Shown here one piece after another: positions 48,331 through 56,327 of a stretch of DNA of 64,000 nucleotides (within the stretch, counting starts at the first letter, position 1; every line of letters begins with the position of its first letter). Both the position numbers and the translations under genes were made by a program. A model generated the notes under the pieces. The model saw nothing but the letters and a program-made list of their open reading frames with translations, ran no database searches and was not told the DNA's origin. The stretch is from contig NZ_CP118157.1 in NCBI RefSeq assembly GCF_032878875.1, positions 2,852,001 to 2,916,000 of the forward strand. The letters run 5' to 3'. The DNA is from Microbacterium sp. AB (GTDB taxonomy: Bacteria; Actinomycetota; Actinomycetes; Actinomycetales; Microbacteriaceae).

Positions 48331-49391
48331 GGGGTCTCCTCTTCCTCCTCCGCGAGGGCAGCGGTCATCGCCCGCGCCCGCCGCCGCAGCGCGGCCCTGT
48401 CCGTCTCGTCGAGCCAGGTCGCCTCGACGGCGTTCGCCGTGAGGGCCGAGAGCTCGTCGAGGCCGTAGCCGAGCGCGTTCGCGAGCGCCCGGAAGTCGTT
48501 CGTCGGATCCGTGCCGAACATCGGCGGGTCGTCCGAGTCGATCGTCACCATGAGACCGGCGTCGACCATCTGCTTGATGCGCAGGTGCGTGCCGTCGCCG
48601 CTGCCGGAGTAGCGGCCGATGTCCGAGCTCACGGGCGTGCAGGTGAACGGGATGCGCTCCTCGACGCACCTGCGGGTGATCGCGGGATCGTCGACGACGT
48701 GATAGCCGTGGTCGACGCGCGTGCAGCCGAGGAGGTCGAGGAGGGTCTCGATGTGATGCGGAGGACCCGACTCGGAGTGCGCCGTGCGGTTCAGCCCCGC
48801 CTCGCCCGCACGCCGGAACGCCTTCCAGAACCTCTCGGGCGGCCCGATCGCCTCGGAGTAGTCGAGCCCGATGCCGAGGACCTCGTCGGCCCTGTTCTCG
48901 ATCACGGTCTCGACGAGCTCGTACGCCGCCTGCGCGCTGCCGTTGCGGTTGAGCCCCACGATGAGGTTGCTCCGGATGCCCGTGTCGGCCTCGGCGTCGC
49001 GCATCCCCGCGCGCACGCCGTCGAGGATGGTCCGGTAGGGCACGCCGGGATGCCCGGGCGGGCTCAGGAAGATCTCGCGGTACAGCACGTTGTGCGCGGC
49101 GCCCCCGGCGGTCAGCGACTCGTACGCGACGCGATGGAAGTCGTCGGCGTCGCGGATGACGGAGCCCGCGACGTCGAGGACGCGGAGGAACTCGTCGAGG
49201 TCCTCGTAGCTGTCGTGGTCGAAGAGGTCCTCCGCGGTGCGGCCGCCCTCGATCACGACGCCGTGCTTGCGCGCGAGGTCGACGACCGTCGTCGCCTCGA
49301 CGGAGCCGATGAGATGGCAGTGGAGGCTCACCTTCGGCAGGCCGGCGACGACCCGCTCGGTGCGATCCGCAGCCCGATCGATCGTCGCCAT
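48315..49391 (-). CDS. Adenosine deaminase-like amidohydrolase with altered active site
   Basis: A 358-residue member of the adenosine/adenine deaminase family. Metal ligands are kept: His24 and His26 in HCHLIGS, His in VDHGYHVV and Asp in DSDDPPMFG. Two normal specificity or catalytic features differ: HLDGS is HLIGS, losing the Asp that in true adenosine deaminases contacts the ribose, and HAGE(E)GPP reads HSESGPP, one residue short at the catalytic Glu. So the substrate is probably not adenosine. The start is ATG 49391 (MATIDRAADR). First gene of an operon with the monooxygenase and binding protein. Confidence 0.85.
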   Translation of the reverse strand: MATIDRAADRTERVVAGLPKVSLHCHLIGSVEATTVVDLARKHGVVIEGGRTAEDLFDHDSYEDLDEFLRVLDVAGSVIRDADDFHRVAYESLTAGGAAHNVLYREIFLSPPGHPGVPYRTILDGVRAGMRDAEADTGIRSNLIVGLNRNGSAQAAYELVETVIENRADEVLGIGLDYSEAIGPPERFWKAFRRAGEAGLNRTAHSESGPPHHIETLLDLLGCTRVDHGYHVVDDPAITRRCVEERIPFTCTPVSSDIGRYSGSGDGTHLRIKQMVDAGLMVTIDSDDPPMFGTDPTNDFRALANALGYGLDELSALTANAVEATWLDETDRAALRRRARAMTAALAEEEEETPWRKS

Positions 49392-49413
49392 CCGGCCATC
49401 CCGTAGTCTCCTG

Positions 49414-49432
49414 GGGAACGGACACCGTTCCC
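49414..49432. promoter_or_regulatory. Perfect palindrome in the deaminase/XRE divergon
   Basis: GGGAACGG (49414-49421) and CCGTTCCC (49425-49432) around ACA, 23 bases before the deaminase ATG. It is a good candidate operator for the divergent XRE-cupin regulator. Confidence 0.65.
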
Positions 49433-49506
49433 GTTGATAAGTGACAGCATTCATACAACGGGTGGACGATGACGAAAGCAGTCATCTTGCGTTACGGGGG
49501 TGTGAA

Positions 49507-50091
49507 TTGACCGACGGCGCGCTCGACGCCGATCTCGGAGCCGCCGTCGGCGGGGAGATCCGCCGGCTGCGGACGCGAGCCGGGCTGACCACGCGCGAGC
49601 TGGCCGCGCGCGCGGAGATGAGCCAGCCGTTCCTCAGCCAGATCGAGCGGGGGTCGAGCGCGCCGTCGATGGCCTCGGTCTACCGCCTCGCCCGCGCGCT
49701 CGGCGTGCGGCCCGGCGACCTGCTGCCGTCGGTCGACCCGCACGACGTCGACGTGGTGCGGGCCGGCGAGGGCGACCGGCTGCCCGTCGCCGACCACCCC
49801 GACGCCGCGGTGGGCCGCGCGCTGCTGCTGCGCGAGGGCGGGACCCTGGAGGCCGTCGAGTACTCCTTCGGCCCCGACGACTACATCGCCGAGTGGTTCG
49901 AGCAGCCGGGCGACACCGGGCTCTACGTCGTCTCCGGCGCCCTCGAGGTCGACGTGCTCGGCGCGGACACGGTCGCCCTGGGCGCCGGGGACTTCCTCCA
50001 TCTCCCGCCCGGGGCGCGTGACAGATGGCGGCACGTGGGCGCCGGGACGACGCGCGTCGTCATCATGACGAGCACCCCGCGCACCCGCTGA
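49507..50091 (+). CDS. XRE family regulator with C-terminal cupin domain
   Basis: A 194-residue regulator. The HTH (about residues 14-70: RLRTRAGLTTRELAARAEMSQPFLSQIERGSSAPSMASVYRLARALG) is followed by a cupin (about 105-190: EWFEQPGDTGLYVVSGALEVDV, GAGDFLHLPPGARDRWRHVG) that likely senses a small ligand. I start at TTG 49507 with GGGGGTG about 5 bases upstream; a GTG at 49441 would add 22 residues. It is divergent from the deaminase operon and probably controls it. Confidence 0.88.
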   Translation: MTDGALDADLGAAVGGEIRRLRTRAGLTTRELAARAEMSQPFLSQIERGSSAPSMASVYRLARALGVRPGDLLPSVDPHDVDVVRAGEGDRLPVADHPDAAVGRALLLREGGTLEAVEYSFGPDDYIAEWFEQPGDTGLYVVSGALEVDVLGADTVALGAGDFLHLPPGARDRWRHVGAGTTRVVIMTSTPRTR

Positions 50092-50151
50092 GGCGCGCTG
50101 AGCCTGGGCGCACCGTTCGTGGGCGGTTCCGGCCGCCCTGCACGCCGGGAA

Positions 50152-50186
50152 AGCCCCCGCCCCCCGCGGACGGAGGGGCGGGGGCT
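50152..50186. terminator. Terminator between XRE regulator and ABC permease
   Basis: AGCCCCCGCCCC (50152-50163) and its perfect complement (50175-50186), 11-base loop, between convergent genes. Confidence 0.8.
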
Positions 50187-50204
50187 GCCGGGCGGGCGGG
50201 CGGC

Positions 50205-51683
50205 TCAGTCCGCGGCGAGGGCCTCGACCGGTGCGACGCTCGTCGCGAGGCGCGTCGGCGTCACGGCGGCGACGATCGTGAGGACGGCCATCGCAAGCAC
50301 GATCGCGACCACGGGCCCCCACGGCACGGCCGGCGACACGAGGGAGCCGGCCGGGCCCTCCGCCGCGGCGGGCACCGAGCCGAGCAGCGACTGCGCGCCG
50401 GCCCATCCGTAGGCGATGCCCAGAACGAGCCCCGCGACGAGAGACGCGAGCGTCACGTGCGTCGCCTCCAGCAGGACCATCCCGCGCACCTGCCGGCTGG
50501 ACAGGCCCAGCGCGCGGAGCAGTCCGAGCTCGCGGCGCCGCTGCACGACGCCGATCGTCAGCAGGTTCACGAGCCCCACGGCCGCGATGACCGCCGACAC
50601 CGCGACGAGGCCCATCATCACGTATGAGAACGTGTCGAGGACGGTCGCGAGCTCACGGGGCAGCTCGCCGCCGGCGTTCGCCGTGAAGACCGCCTTCGCC
50701 GTCTCGGTCGCGACGGCGAACATCGTCACGAGCGTGACGCCCATCACGACGCCGATCGACATGCGGCTCGAGCGCTCGGGATGGCGGAGCGCGTTCTCGG
50801 CGGCGAGGGTCGCCGTCGCGGAGCGCCCGAAGCAGCGTCCGATCGCGCGGAGCACGGGCGGCATGATCGTCGTCGCCCCCGACACGAGGCCGGTGAAGGA
50901 CAGCAGGCCTCCGGCGAAGGCGGGGAGGATGCCCAGCGGCGTGGCGAGCCCCGCGACGACGCCGACGGCGAGCAGCACGGCGCCGACCGCGAAGAGCACG
51001 AGCGCGAGCGCGTTGCGCGCCGGCCGCGCGGAGACGACGTCGTGCCCGCGCTCCTCGGAACCGCCGAGCGCCTGCAGCGGCGTGACGGCGAGCACGCGTC
51101 GCGACCCCGCCCACGCTGCGGCCCATGTCGTGAGGACGACGATCGCCGCCGGGAACGCGAGCACCGGCTGCGCGACGACGTAGCCGTTCCCCGCGACCCC
51201 GAGAAGCCGGTCGCCCAGAGCGACGCCGGCGTACGACAGCGCGACGCCCGCCGCGAGCCCGGCGAGCGCCCCGAGCGCGCCGATGACGAGACCCTGGCGT
51301 CCGATCTCCGTCCGCTGCGAGCGGGCGGAGGCGCCGATCAGACGCAGGAGGGCGATGCGGCGGATGCGGCCGGCGACGATCGTCGAGAAGGTGTTCGCCG
51401 TGACGATCGCCGCGACGTACATCGCGACGGCGGTGAGCAGGATGCTCAGGACGGCGACCACGACGGCGAGGGTGTCGGACTCGCCGAGGTACGGATCGTT
51501 CTGCAGGATCGAGCCGATGTACCCCGTCGTCGTCACGAGCGTCACGCCGAAGGCCGCGGACAGGGCCGACACGAGGATGCTCGCGCCCATCCCCCGCTCG
51601 CGGAGGAACCCCAGGTGGGCGGACGGCCGGGCCCGGGCGGACGACCGCGGTGCGACGCCCCGGTCCAGCGCTGCGGCGATCAT
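50205..51683 (-). CDS. ABC transporter permease, FtsX-like (MacB type)
   Basis: A 492-residue permease with two FtsX-like units. Visible parts include AMYVAAIVTANTFSTIVAGRIRRIALLRLIGASARSQ, LAAENALRHPERSSRMSIGVVMGV and LLTIGVVQRRRELGLLRALGLSSRQVRGMVLLE, where RRELGLLRALG is the coupling motif. It has about eight membrane segments and only short extracellular loops, unlike classical MacB. The ATG at 51683 overlaps the ATPase stop as ATGA. Such exporters move lipids, lipoproteins or antimicrobial peptides; the cargo is unknown. Confidence 0.9.
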   Translation of the reverse strand: MIAAALDRGVAPRSSARARPSAHLGFLRERGMGASILVSALSAAFGVTLVTTTGYIGSILQNDPYLGESDTLAVVVAVLSILLTAVAMYVAAIVTANTFSTIVAGRIRRIALLRLIGASARSQRTEIGRQGLVIGALGALAGLAAGVALSYAGVALGDRLLGVAGNGYVVAQPVLAFPAAIVVLTTWAAAWAGSRRVLAVTPLQALGGSEERGHDVVSARPARNALALVLFAVGAVLLAVGVVAGLATPLGILPAFAGGLLSFTGLVSGATTIMPPVLRAIGRCFGRSATATLAAENALRHPERSSRMSIGVVMGVTLVTMFAVATETAKAVFTANAGGELPRELATVLDTFSYVMMGLVAVSAVIAAVGLVNLLTIGVVQRRRELGLLRALGLSSRQVRGMVLLEATHVTLASLVAGLVLGIAYGWAGAQSLLGSVPAAAEGPAGSLVSPAVPWGPVVAIVLAMAVLTIVAAVTPTRLATSVAPVEALAAD

Positions 51684-52513
51684 CGTGCGACCCCGGTCGA
51701 GGGCTGGTCGGCGGGGTGCGCGGCGGCCATCCGGCCCGCGGCGCCGCGCCCGTCCGCTCCGTCCTCGGCGGCGAGCATGTGCGCCGAGATCTGCTCGGGC
51801 GTCTGACGCGGCCTGTCGGCGACGATGCGGCCGTCGCCGAGGAAGAGCACGCGGTCGGCGTAGCCGGCGGCGAACGGGTCGTGGGTCACCATCGCGATGC
51901 TCTGACCGTGCTCGCGACTCGTCGCGGCGAGCAGGGAGAGCACCTCGCGGCCCGTGCGGGAGTCGAGGTTGCCGGTCGGCTCGTCCGCGAACAGCAGGTC
52001 GGGCGCCGTCGCGAGGGCGCGGGCGATCGCCACCCGCTGCTGCTGGCCCCCGCTGAGCTCGTGCGGACGGTGCCGCAGGCGCGGAGCGAGGCCGAGGGTC
52101 TCGACGAGGCCGTCGATCCGCGCCCGCTCGCCCGGCGTCGGCCTGCGGCCGTCCAGGTCGAACGGCAGCAGGATGTTCGACCGGACGTCGAGCGTCGGCA
52201 CGAGGTTGAACGCCTGGAAGACGAAGCCGACGCGGCGGCGGCGCAGCAGCGTGAGGTCCGCGTCGCCGAGACCCGTGATGTCCGTGTCGCCGATCCACAC
52301 GCGCCCGCTCGACGGGGCGTCGAGGCCCGCCATGATGTGCATGAGCGTCGACTTGCCGGATCCGGACGGTCCCATGACGGCGGTGAACTCTCCGCGGCGG
52401 ATGCCGACGCTCACGCCGTCGAGCGCGCGCACCGCGTTCTCGCCCGCTCCGTACTGCTTGGTGAGCTGCTGCACGCGTGCGGCGAGCCCCATGTCGGTGG
52501 TCGTGATCTCCAT
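51680..52513 (-). CDS. ABC transporter ATP-binding protein (MacB/LolD type)
   Basis: A 277-residue ATPase with Walker A GPSGSGKST, Q-loop VFQAFNLVPTLDV, signature LSGGQQQRVAIARAL, Walker B LLFADEPTGNLD and H-loop VTHDP. It partners the FtsX-like permease. The ATG at 52513 has -10 TAGCGT (52521-52526) exactly 7 bases upstream, a leaderless arrangement that supports this start. A perfect palindrome GCGACGCGTCGC (52533-52544) lies in the promoter. The last 30 residues are an Ala/Gly-rich tail. Confidence 0.93.
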   Translation of the reverse strand: MEITTTDMGLAARVQQLTKQYGAGENAVRALDGVSVGIRRGEFTAVMGPSGSGKSTLMHIMAGLDAPSSGRVWIGDTDITGLGDADLTLLRRRRVGFVFQAFNLVPTLDVRSNILLPFDLDGRRPTPGERARIDGLVETLGLAPRLRHRPHELSGGQQQRVAIARALATAPDLLFADEPTGNLDSRTGREVLSLLAATSREHGQSIAMVTHDPFAAGYADRVLFLGDGRIVADRPRQTPEQISAHMLAAEDGADGRGAAGRMAAAHPADQPSTGVAR

Positions 52514-52532
52514 GCCGCCGACGCTACGGAGC

Positions 52533-52544
52533 GCGACGCGTCGC
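52533..52544. promoter_or_regulatory. Palindrome in the ABC exporter promoter
   Basis: GCGACGCGTCGC, a perfect 12-base palindrome between the -10 (52521-52526) and the expected -35. The extended GCGCGACGCGTC (52531-52542) recurs 60 bases away at 52591-52602, at the end of the lipoprotein gene. Possible regulator site. Confidence 0.35.
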
Positions 52545-52600
52545 GGGCGTCGCCCGCCGGGCGCATCCGCGTACATCCCGAGGATGATCCGCGCGACGCG

Positions 52601-53158
52601 TCACTCCGGCGGCAGCTCGCCGCTGAAGACGACGGACTCCGACGCCTCGTCCCAGGCGAAGCTCACGACCGTGGTGCCGCTCGGCTCGGCGTTGGCGTCG
52701 CCCGACTCCGCCCACCGGTACGTCACCTCGATCGAGGCGTCGTCGACGCGGACGACGTCCGGCCGGAACCCGTACGAGCGCTCCGTCGCCGGGCCGATGT
52801 ACTCGCCGCGGTGGAAGAGGGCGATCTGGTTCGGAGAGGAGACGCTGCCCCCGCTGATCGGCACGACGATCCACGACAGCTCCGCGCAGGGGTCGTAGGT
52901 GTCGACGGTCGCCTGCTCGGCGTCCCACTCGATGAGCGACATCGCCGGATCGTCGAAGGGCGCGGGAAGCAGGGGGATGGCCTCGGCCACGGCGGCCTCT
53001 CCGTCGAGCGACGCGCACGTCGGCGCGGGATCGGACGACGGCGTCGCGGGGGCGGAGGGGGACTCCGTCGCGCCCGGGGTCTCGGCCGCGCAGCCGCCGA
53101 GCACGGCCGCGGACGCCAACGCGACCAGGAGCACCGTCGTCCCACGCCGCATCGTCAT
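52601..53158 (-). CDS. LppP/LprE family lipoprotein
   Basis: A 185-residue lipoprotein with lipobox LGGC (Cys23), a Ser/Pro/Thr linker and a domain with TCASLDGEAAVAEAIPLLPAPF, TYDPCAELSWIVVPISGG and SYGFRPDVVRVDDASIEVTYRW, typical of the actinobacterial LppP/LprE group (function unknown). GAGGTGG precedes ATG 53158. It lies between the exporter and the two-component system, all on the minus strand, and may sense or assist at the envelope. Confidence 0.82.
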   Translation of the reverse strand: MTMRRGTTVLLVALASAAVLGGCAAETPGATESPSAPATPSSDPAPTCASLDGEAAVAEAIPLLPAPFDDPAMSLIEWDAEQATVDTYDPCAELSWIVVPISGGSVSSPNQIALFHRGEYIGPATERSYGFRPDVVRVDDASIEVTYRWAESGDANAEPSGTTVVSFAWDEASESVVFSGELPPE

Positions 53159-53269
53159 CGCCACCTCGGTTCGCCGTCCGGGCCGCGACCGGCCCGTCCC
53201 GGGCATCCTACGACTCCGCCCCGACACCGTTCACGGCTCCGCCCGCGCGCATCGCGACCCGGGGAGGTC

Positions 53270-53905
53270 TCAGGCCAGGCCGTGCTCGAACGCGAAGACG
53301 ACGAGCTGCACGCGGTCGCGCAGGGCGAGCTTGGTGAGGATGCGGCTGATGTGCGTCTTCACGGTCGCCTCGCTGAGGAACTCACGCTGCGCGATCTCGG
53401 CGTTGCTGAGCCCGCGGGCGGCGAGCGCGAAGATCTCCCTCTCGCGCTCGGTGAGCGCGTCGAACGCGGGCGGGACGTCGCGCGGCGCCTCGCCGAAGTG
53501 CGCGAACAGCTCGCGGGTGGCCGCCGCGGCGATGACGGACGAGCCGGAGTGCACGGCGCGGATGGCCGCGAGCAGGAACTCGGGGTCGGCGTCCTTCAGC
53601 AGGAATCCGCTCGCGCCCTCGCGGATCGCGCGGGCCGCGGCCTCGTCGAGGTCGAATGTCGTGAGCATGACCACGCGCGGCGCATCGGCCTCCTTCAGGA
53701 TCGCGGCCGTGGCCGCGATGCCGTCCATCACGGGCATCCGGATGTCCATGAGCACGACGTCCGCGCGCGCCCGGCGGACGACGTCGATCGCCTCCCGTCC
53801 GTCGCCGGCCTCGCCGACGACCTCGAGGTCGGGCTGCGAGGCAACGACCATCCGGATGCCGGCACGGAACAGCGCCTGGTCATCCACGAGCACGACCCTG
53901 ATCAT
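53270..53905 (-). CDS. NarL/LuxR family response regulator
   Basis: A 211-residue regulator: receiver with DD at 8-9, phospho-acceptor Asp54 in VLMDIRMPVMDG, Thr in VVMLTTFD and Lys in FLLKDADPE; LuxR HTH in LTEREREIFALAARGLSNAEIAQREFLSEATVKTHISRILTKL. It is the partner of the kinase encoded upstream, although 204 bases, holding a 69-codon frame, separate the two. Its ATG overlaps that frame's stop as ATGA. The nearby ABC exporter and lipoprotein are likely targets (inference). Confidence 0.93.
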   Translation of the reverse strand: MIRVVLVDDQALFRAGIRMVVASQPDLEVVGEAGDGREAIDVVRRARADVVLMDIRMPVMDGIAATAAILKEADAPRVVMLTTFDLDEAAARAIREGASGFLLKDADPEFLLAAIRAVHSGSSVIAAAATRELFAHFGEAPRDVPPAFDALTEREREIFALAARGLSNAEIAQREFLSEATVKTHISRILTKLALRDRVQLVVFAFEHGLA

Positions 53906-54111
53906 CCGGACTCCCCCTGCTCTCCGACGTCTTCCACCCTGCCATGTGCCGCCGTCCGCAGCGGCTCCGGCGGCTCCGCGATGACCGTGCCCGCGAGAAT
54001 CCAGCCCGGCCGCGAGGATACGGGCGGCGGATGGATCGTCACGGCGCAGACGGATTCTCGCGGGTGAGGTGGATGGTCGGAACGCGGACGGGGCGGGGCG
54101 AGCGGGATCAT
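53902..54111 (-). CDS. Possible small protein (69 aa) coupled between kinase and response regulator
   Basis: A 69-codon frame that starts with an ATGA overlap on the kinase stop (54108-54111) and ends with an ATGA overlap on the regulator start (53902-53905). The sequence begins MIPLAPPRPRSDHPP and contains SSRPGWILAGTVIAEPPE; it is Pro-rich without a clear fold. Third-position GC is about 78 percent, below the 90 percent or more of neighbours, so it may be a translated spacer that couples the two genes rather than a functional protein. Confidence 0.35.
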   Translation of the reverse strand: MIPLAPPRPRSDHPPHPRESVCAVTIHPPPVSSRPGWILAGTVIAEPPEPLRTAAHGRVEDVGEQGESG

Positions 54112-55493
54112 GCGCCGGCGGCGACGGGCAGCGTCGCCTGCACGAGCCAGTGCCGTCCGTGCGGGCCGGCGTCGAGGTGCCCGCCGACGAGCTCCGCGCG
54201 CTCGCGCATGCCGATGAGACCGTGGCCGGCGGATGCCGCCGGCGGACCGTGGAGGACGCTCACCCTCGCGGCAGGGTCGGCCGAAGCCGCGCGCCCGTCG
54301 CCCGACGCCGCGCGAGGAGCCGCCGCCGGCCGCGGGCCGGACGCCGCCGGACCGTCGCCGGCGATCGGCCCGGGATCCGCGGGCCGGGCGGGCAGGACGG
54401 GCAGGACGGGCCCGCGGCCGTTGCGCACGGAGAGGACGACGCTGGCGGGGAGCCAGGCGAGGGTCACGTCGACCGGTCCGCCGTCGCCGTGACGCAGGGC
54501 GTTCGTCGTCGCCTCCTGCAGGATGCGGTAGACGGCGAGCTGCACCGCGGCGGGCGGCTCCCCCGGCGGGGCCGGGTCGACCGTCACGCGCAGGTCGACG
54601 CCGGCGGCCCGCACATGGGCGTAGAGCTGCTCGAGGTCGGCGATCGTCGGCTGCGGCCCCTCCGCCTGGCGATGCCGCAGCTGCGTGAGGAGCATCCGCA
54701 CGTCCGAGAGCGCCGAGCGCGCCGTCTGGCTGATCGTGGCGAGCGCCTGCGTCGCGGCCTCCGGGTCCGCAGACGCGGCGTAGCGCGCGCCGTCCGCCTG
54801 CGCGACGACGACCGCGAGGGAATGGGCGACGACGTCGTGCATGTCCCGCGCGATGCGGCCGCGCTCCTGCTCCGCGGCGGCCCGCTCCTCGGCGAGCACC
54901 TGGGCCCGACGCGTCTCGCGGCCTCGGACGACGACGCGGAACAGCGCCCCGAACGTCCACGCCAGCAGGAAGCTGAAGAGCATCGAGACGAAGACCAGGA
55001 CGGCGCCGAACACGGCCTCGCGCATCTCCGCGCCGCTCCCCACGGAGAGCGAGAAGAAGTCGCCGCCGAAATACGGCGCGACGACGAAGAGATACAGGGC
55101 GATGCACAGCGCGCCCGCGAACGCGGACGCGAAACCGGCCCAGAACACGAGCCTCGAGCCGTACGCGGCCGTGGCGAACAGCACGACGAAGACGGCGAGG
55201 TTCGCCACCATCGGCATCTGGCCCGTGCCCATCTGGAAGAGGGCGCCGGCCCATGCCACCGCGAGCGCCAGCGGGGGCGAGCACCGGCTGAGCATGAGGG
55301 CGGCGGTCATCAGCACGACGACGGCGAGGGAGCCGCCGCCCCAGAAGCCGTCGGCGACCGGGAGGAAGACGACGGCGCCGAGGAGGAAGAGCGCGCCGAG
55401 GGCGGCGTCGGCGACCCACTGCCCCGGCGAGACCGGGCGGAAAAGCGCCCGCCGCCACGGCGGGGCGCTCGTCGTGCTGCCTCTCGCGTCCAT
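54108..55493 (-). CDS. Sensor histidine kinase, NarL-system type (HisKA_3)
   Basis: A 461-residue kinase with about six N-terminal membrane segments (residues 25-195), a coiled linker (ETRRAQVLAEERAAAEQERGR), the HisKA_3 box ARDMHDVVAHSLAVVVAQ with the phospho-acceptor His, and an HATPase with N-box ILQEATTNALRHG and G-box HGLIGMRERA. Between them lies an unusual Pro/Ala/Gly-rich insert of about 55 residues (GPVLPVLPARPADPGP through VSVLHGPPAASA). ATG 55493 has -10 TAACGT (55501-55506) exactly 7 bases upstream, so it looks leaderless. The signal is unknown. Confidence 0.9.
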   Translation of the reverse strand: MDARGSTTSAPPWRRALFRPVSPGQWVADAALGALFLLGAVVFLPVADGFWGGGSLAVVVLMTAALMLSRCSPPLALAVAWAGALFQMGTGQMPMVANLAVFVVLFATAAYGSRLVFWAGFASAFAGALCIALYLFVVAPYFGGDFFSLSVGSGAEMREAVFGAVLVFVSMLFSFLLAWTFGALFRVVVRGRETRRAQVLAEERAAAEQERGRIARDMHDVVAHSLAVVVAQADGARYAASADPEAATQALATISQTARSALSDVRMLLTQLRHRQAEGPQPTIADLEQLYAHVRAAGVDLRVTVDPAPPGEPPAAVQLAVYRILQEATTNALRHGDGGPVDVTLAWLPASVVLSVRNGRGPVLPVLPARPADPGPIAGDGPAASGPRPAAAPRAASGDGRAASADPAARVSVLHGPPAASAGHGLIGMRERAELVGGHLDAGPHGRHWLVQATLPVAAGA

Positions 55494-55603
55494 CCCGCTC
55501 ACGTTACGGCGTGCGGGCCGCCGACGGCATCCGTCCCGGGATGTATCCCGCGCAGCCGACGACGCACGCGTCCGCGCCGTCCGCCGGACGGGGCCGGCCC
55601 GCC

Positions 55604-56227
55604 TTAGCGGAGCGCGCCGACGGAGGCCAGCGCCATCCGCACGAGCGAGCCGCGGCCGCCCTCCATCTCCGCCGCGAGCGCGTCGGAGGATGCCTCGGCC
55701 GGCGTGAGCCACGTCACCTCGAGGGCGTCCTGGCGCGGCTCGCACGTGCCCGAGACCGGCACGACGAACGCGAGCGAGACCGCGTGCTGACGGTCGTCGT
55801 GGAAGGCCGTCACACCGGGGATCGGGAAGTACTCCGCGACCGTGAAGGGAGCCGGCTGCGGCGGCAGGAGCGGGAAGGCCATGGGCCCGAGGTCGTTCTC
55901 GAGGTGGCGGAAGAGCGCGTCGCGCACGGTCTCGCCGTAGCGGACCCGGCCCGAGACGATCGTGCGCTTGATCTCGCCCACGGACGTCGAACGCAGCAGG
56001 ATGCCCACGTCCGTCACCTCGCCCACGCCGTCCGTGCGCACCGGGATCGCCTCGACGTAGAGCATCGGGAGCCGGCCGCGCACGGTCTCGAGCTCGAAGT
56101 CGCTCAGCCATCCGGGGTTCGACGAGCCGCCCGGCACCGCCCCGAGGCCGCTCGCGCCCAGATCGGACGGCAGTCGGGGCTCGTCGGGGAGATCGTCGGG
56201 ATCGGGATCGGGGGTGCGCACGGGCAT
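55604..56227 (-). CDS. DUF4916 Nudix-like protein
   Basis: A 207-residue protein of the DUF4916 Nudix-related family: GWLSDFELETVRGRLPMLYVEAIPVRTD, VSGRVRYGETVRDALFRHLENDLGPMAFPLLPP, FTVAEYFPIPGVTAFHDDRQHAVSLAFVVPV, QDALEVTWLTPAEA. The canonical Nudix box is degenerate, so hydrolase activity is uncertain. AAAGGACG precedes the ATG at 56227. It is divergent from the esterase. Confidence 0.85.
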   Translation of the reverse strand: MPVRTPDPDPDDLPDEPRLPSDLGASGLGAVPGGSSNPGWLSDFELETVRGRLPMLYVEAIPVRTDGVGEVTDVGILLRSTSVGEIKRTIVSGRVRYGETVRDALFRHLENDLGPMAFPLLPPQPAPFTVAEYFPIPGVTAFHDDRQHAVSLAFVVPVSGTCEPRQDALEVTWLTPAEASSDALAAEMEGGRGSLVRMALASVGALR

Positions 56228-56327
56228 GCGTCCTTTCTACCCTGTCGGGCCGGCCCGGTCAGCCATCCGACGTCGACTGGCCGAGGGGGAGGGAGACGGC
56301 AGGAGGCGGATGCGCCACGATGGAGGC

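Noticed and set aside
52601-52602. Separate terminator between the LppP/LprE lipoprotein and the ABC exporter
   Set aside because: The 87-base gap has palindromes but no stem followed by a T tract; it is better read as the exporter's promoter region.
53270-55493. A frameshift explaining the gap between kinase and regulator
   Set aside because: Both proteins are complete at their ends (kinase G-box and tail, full receiver), so the intervening frame is not a broken part of either.
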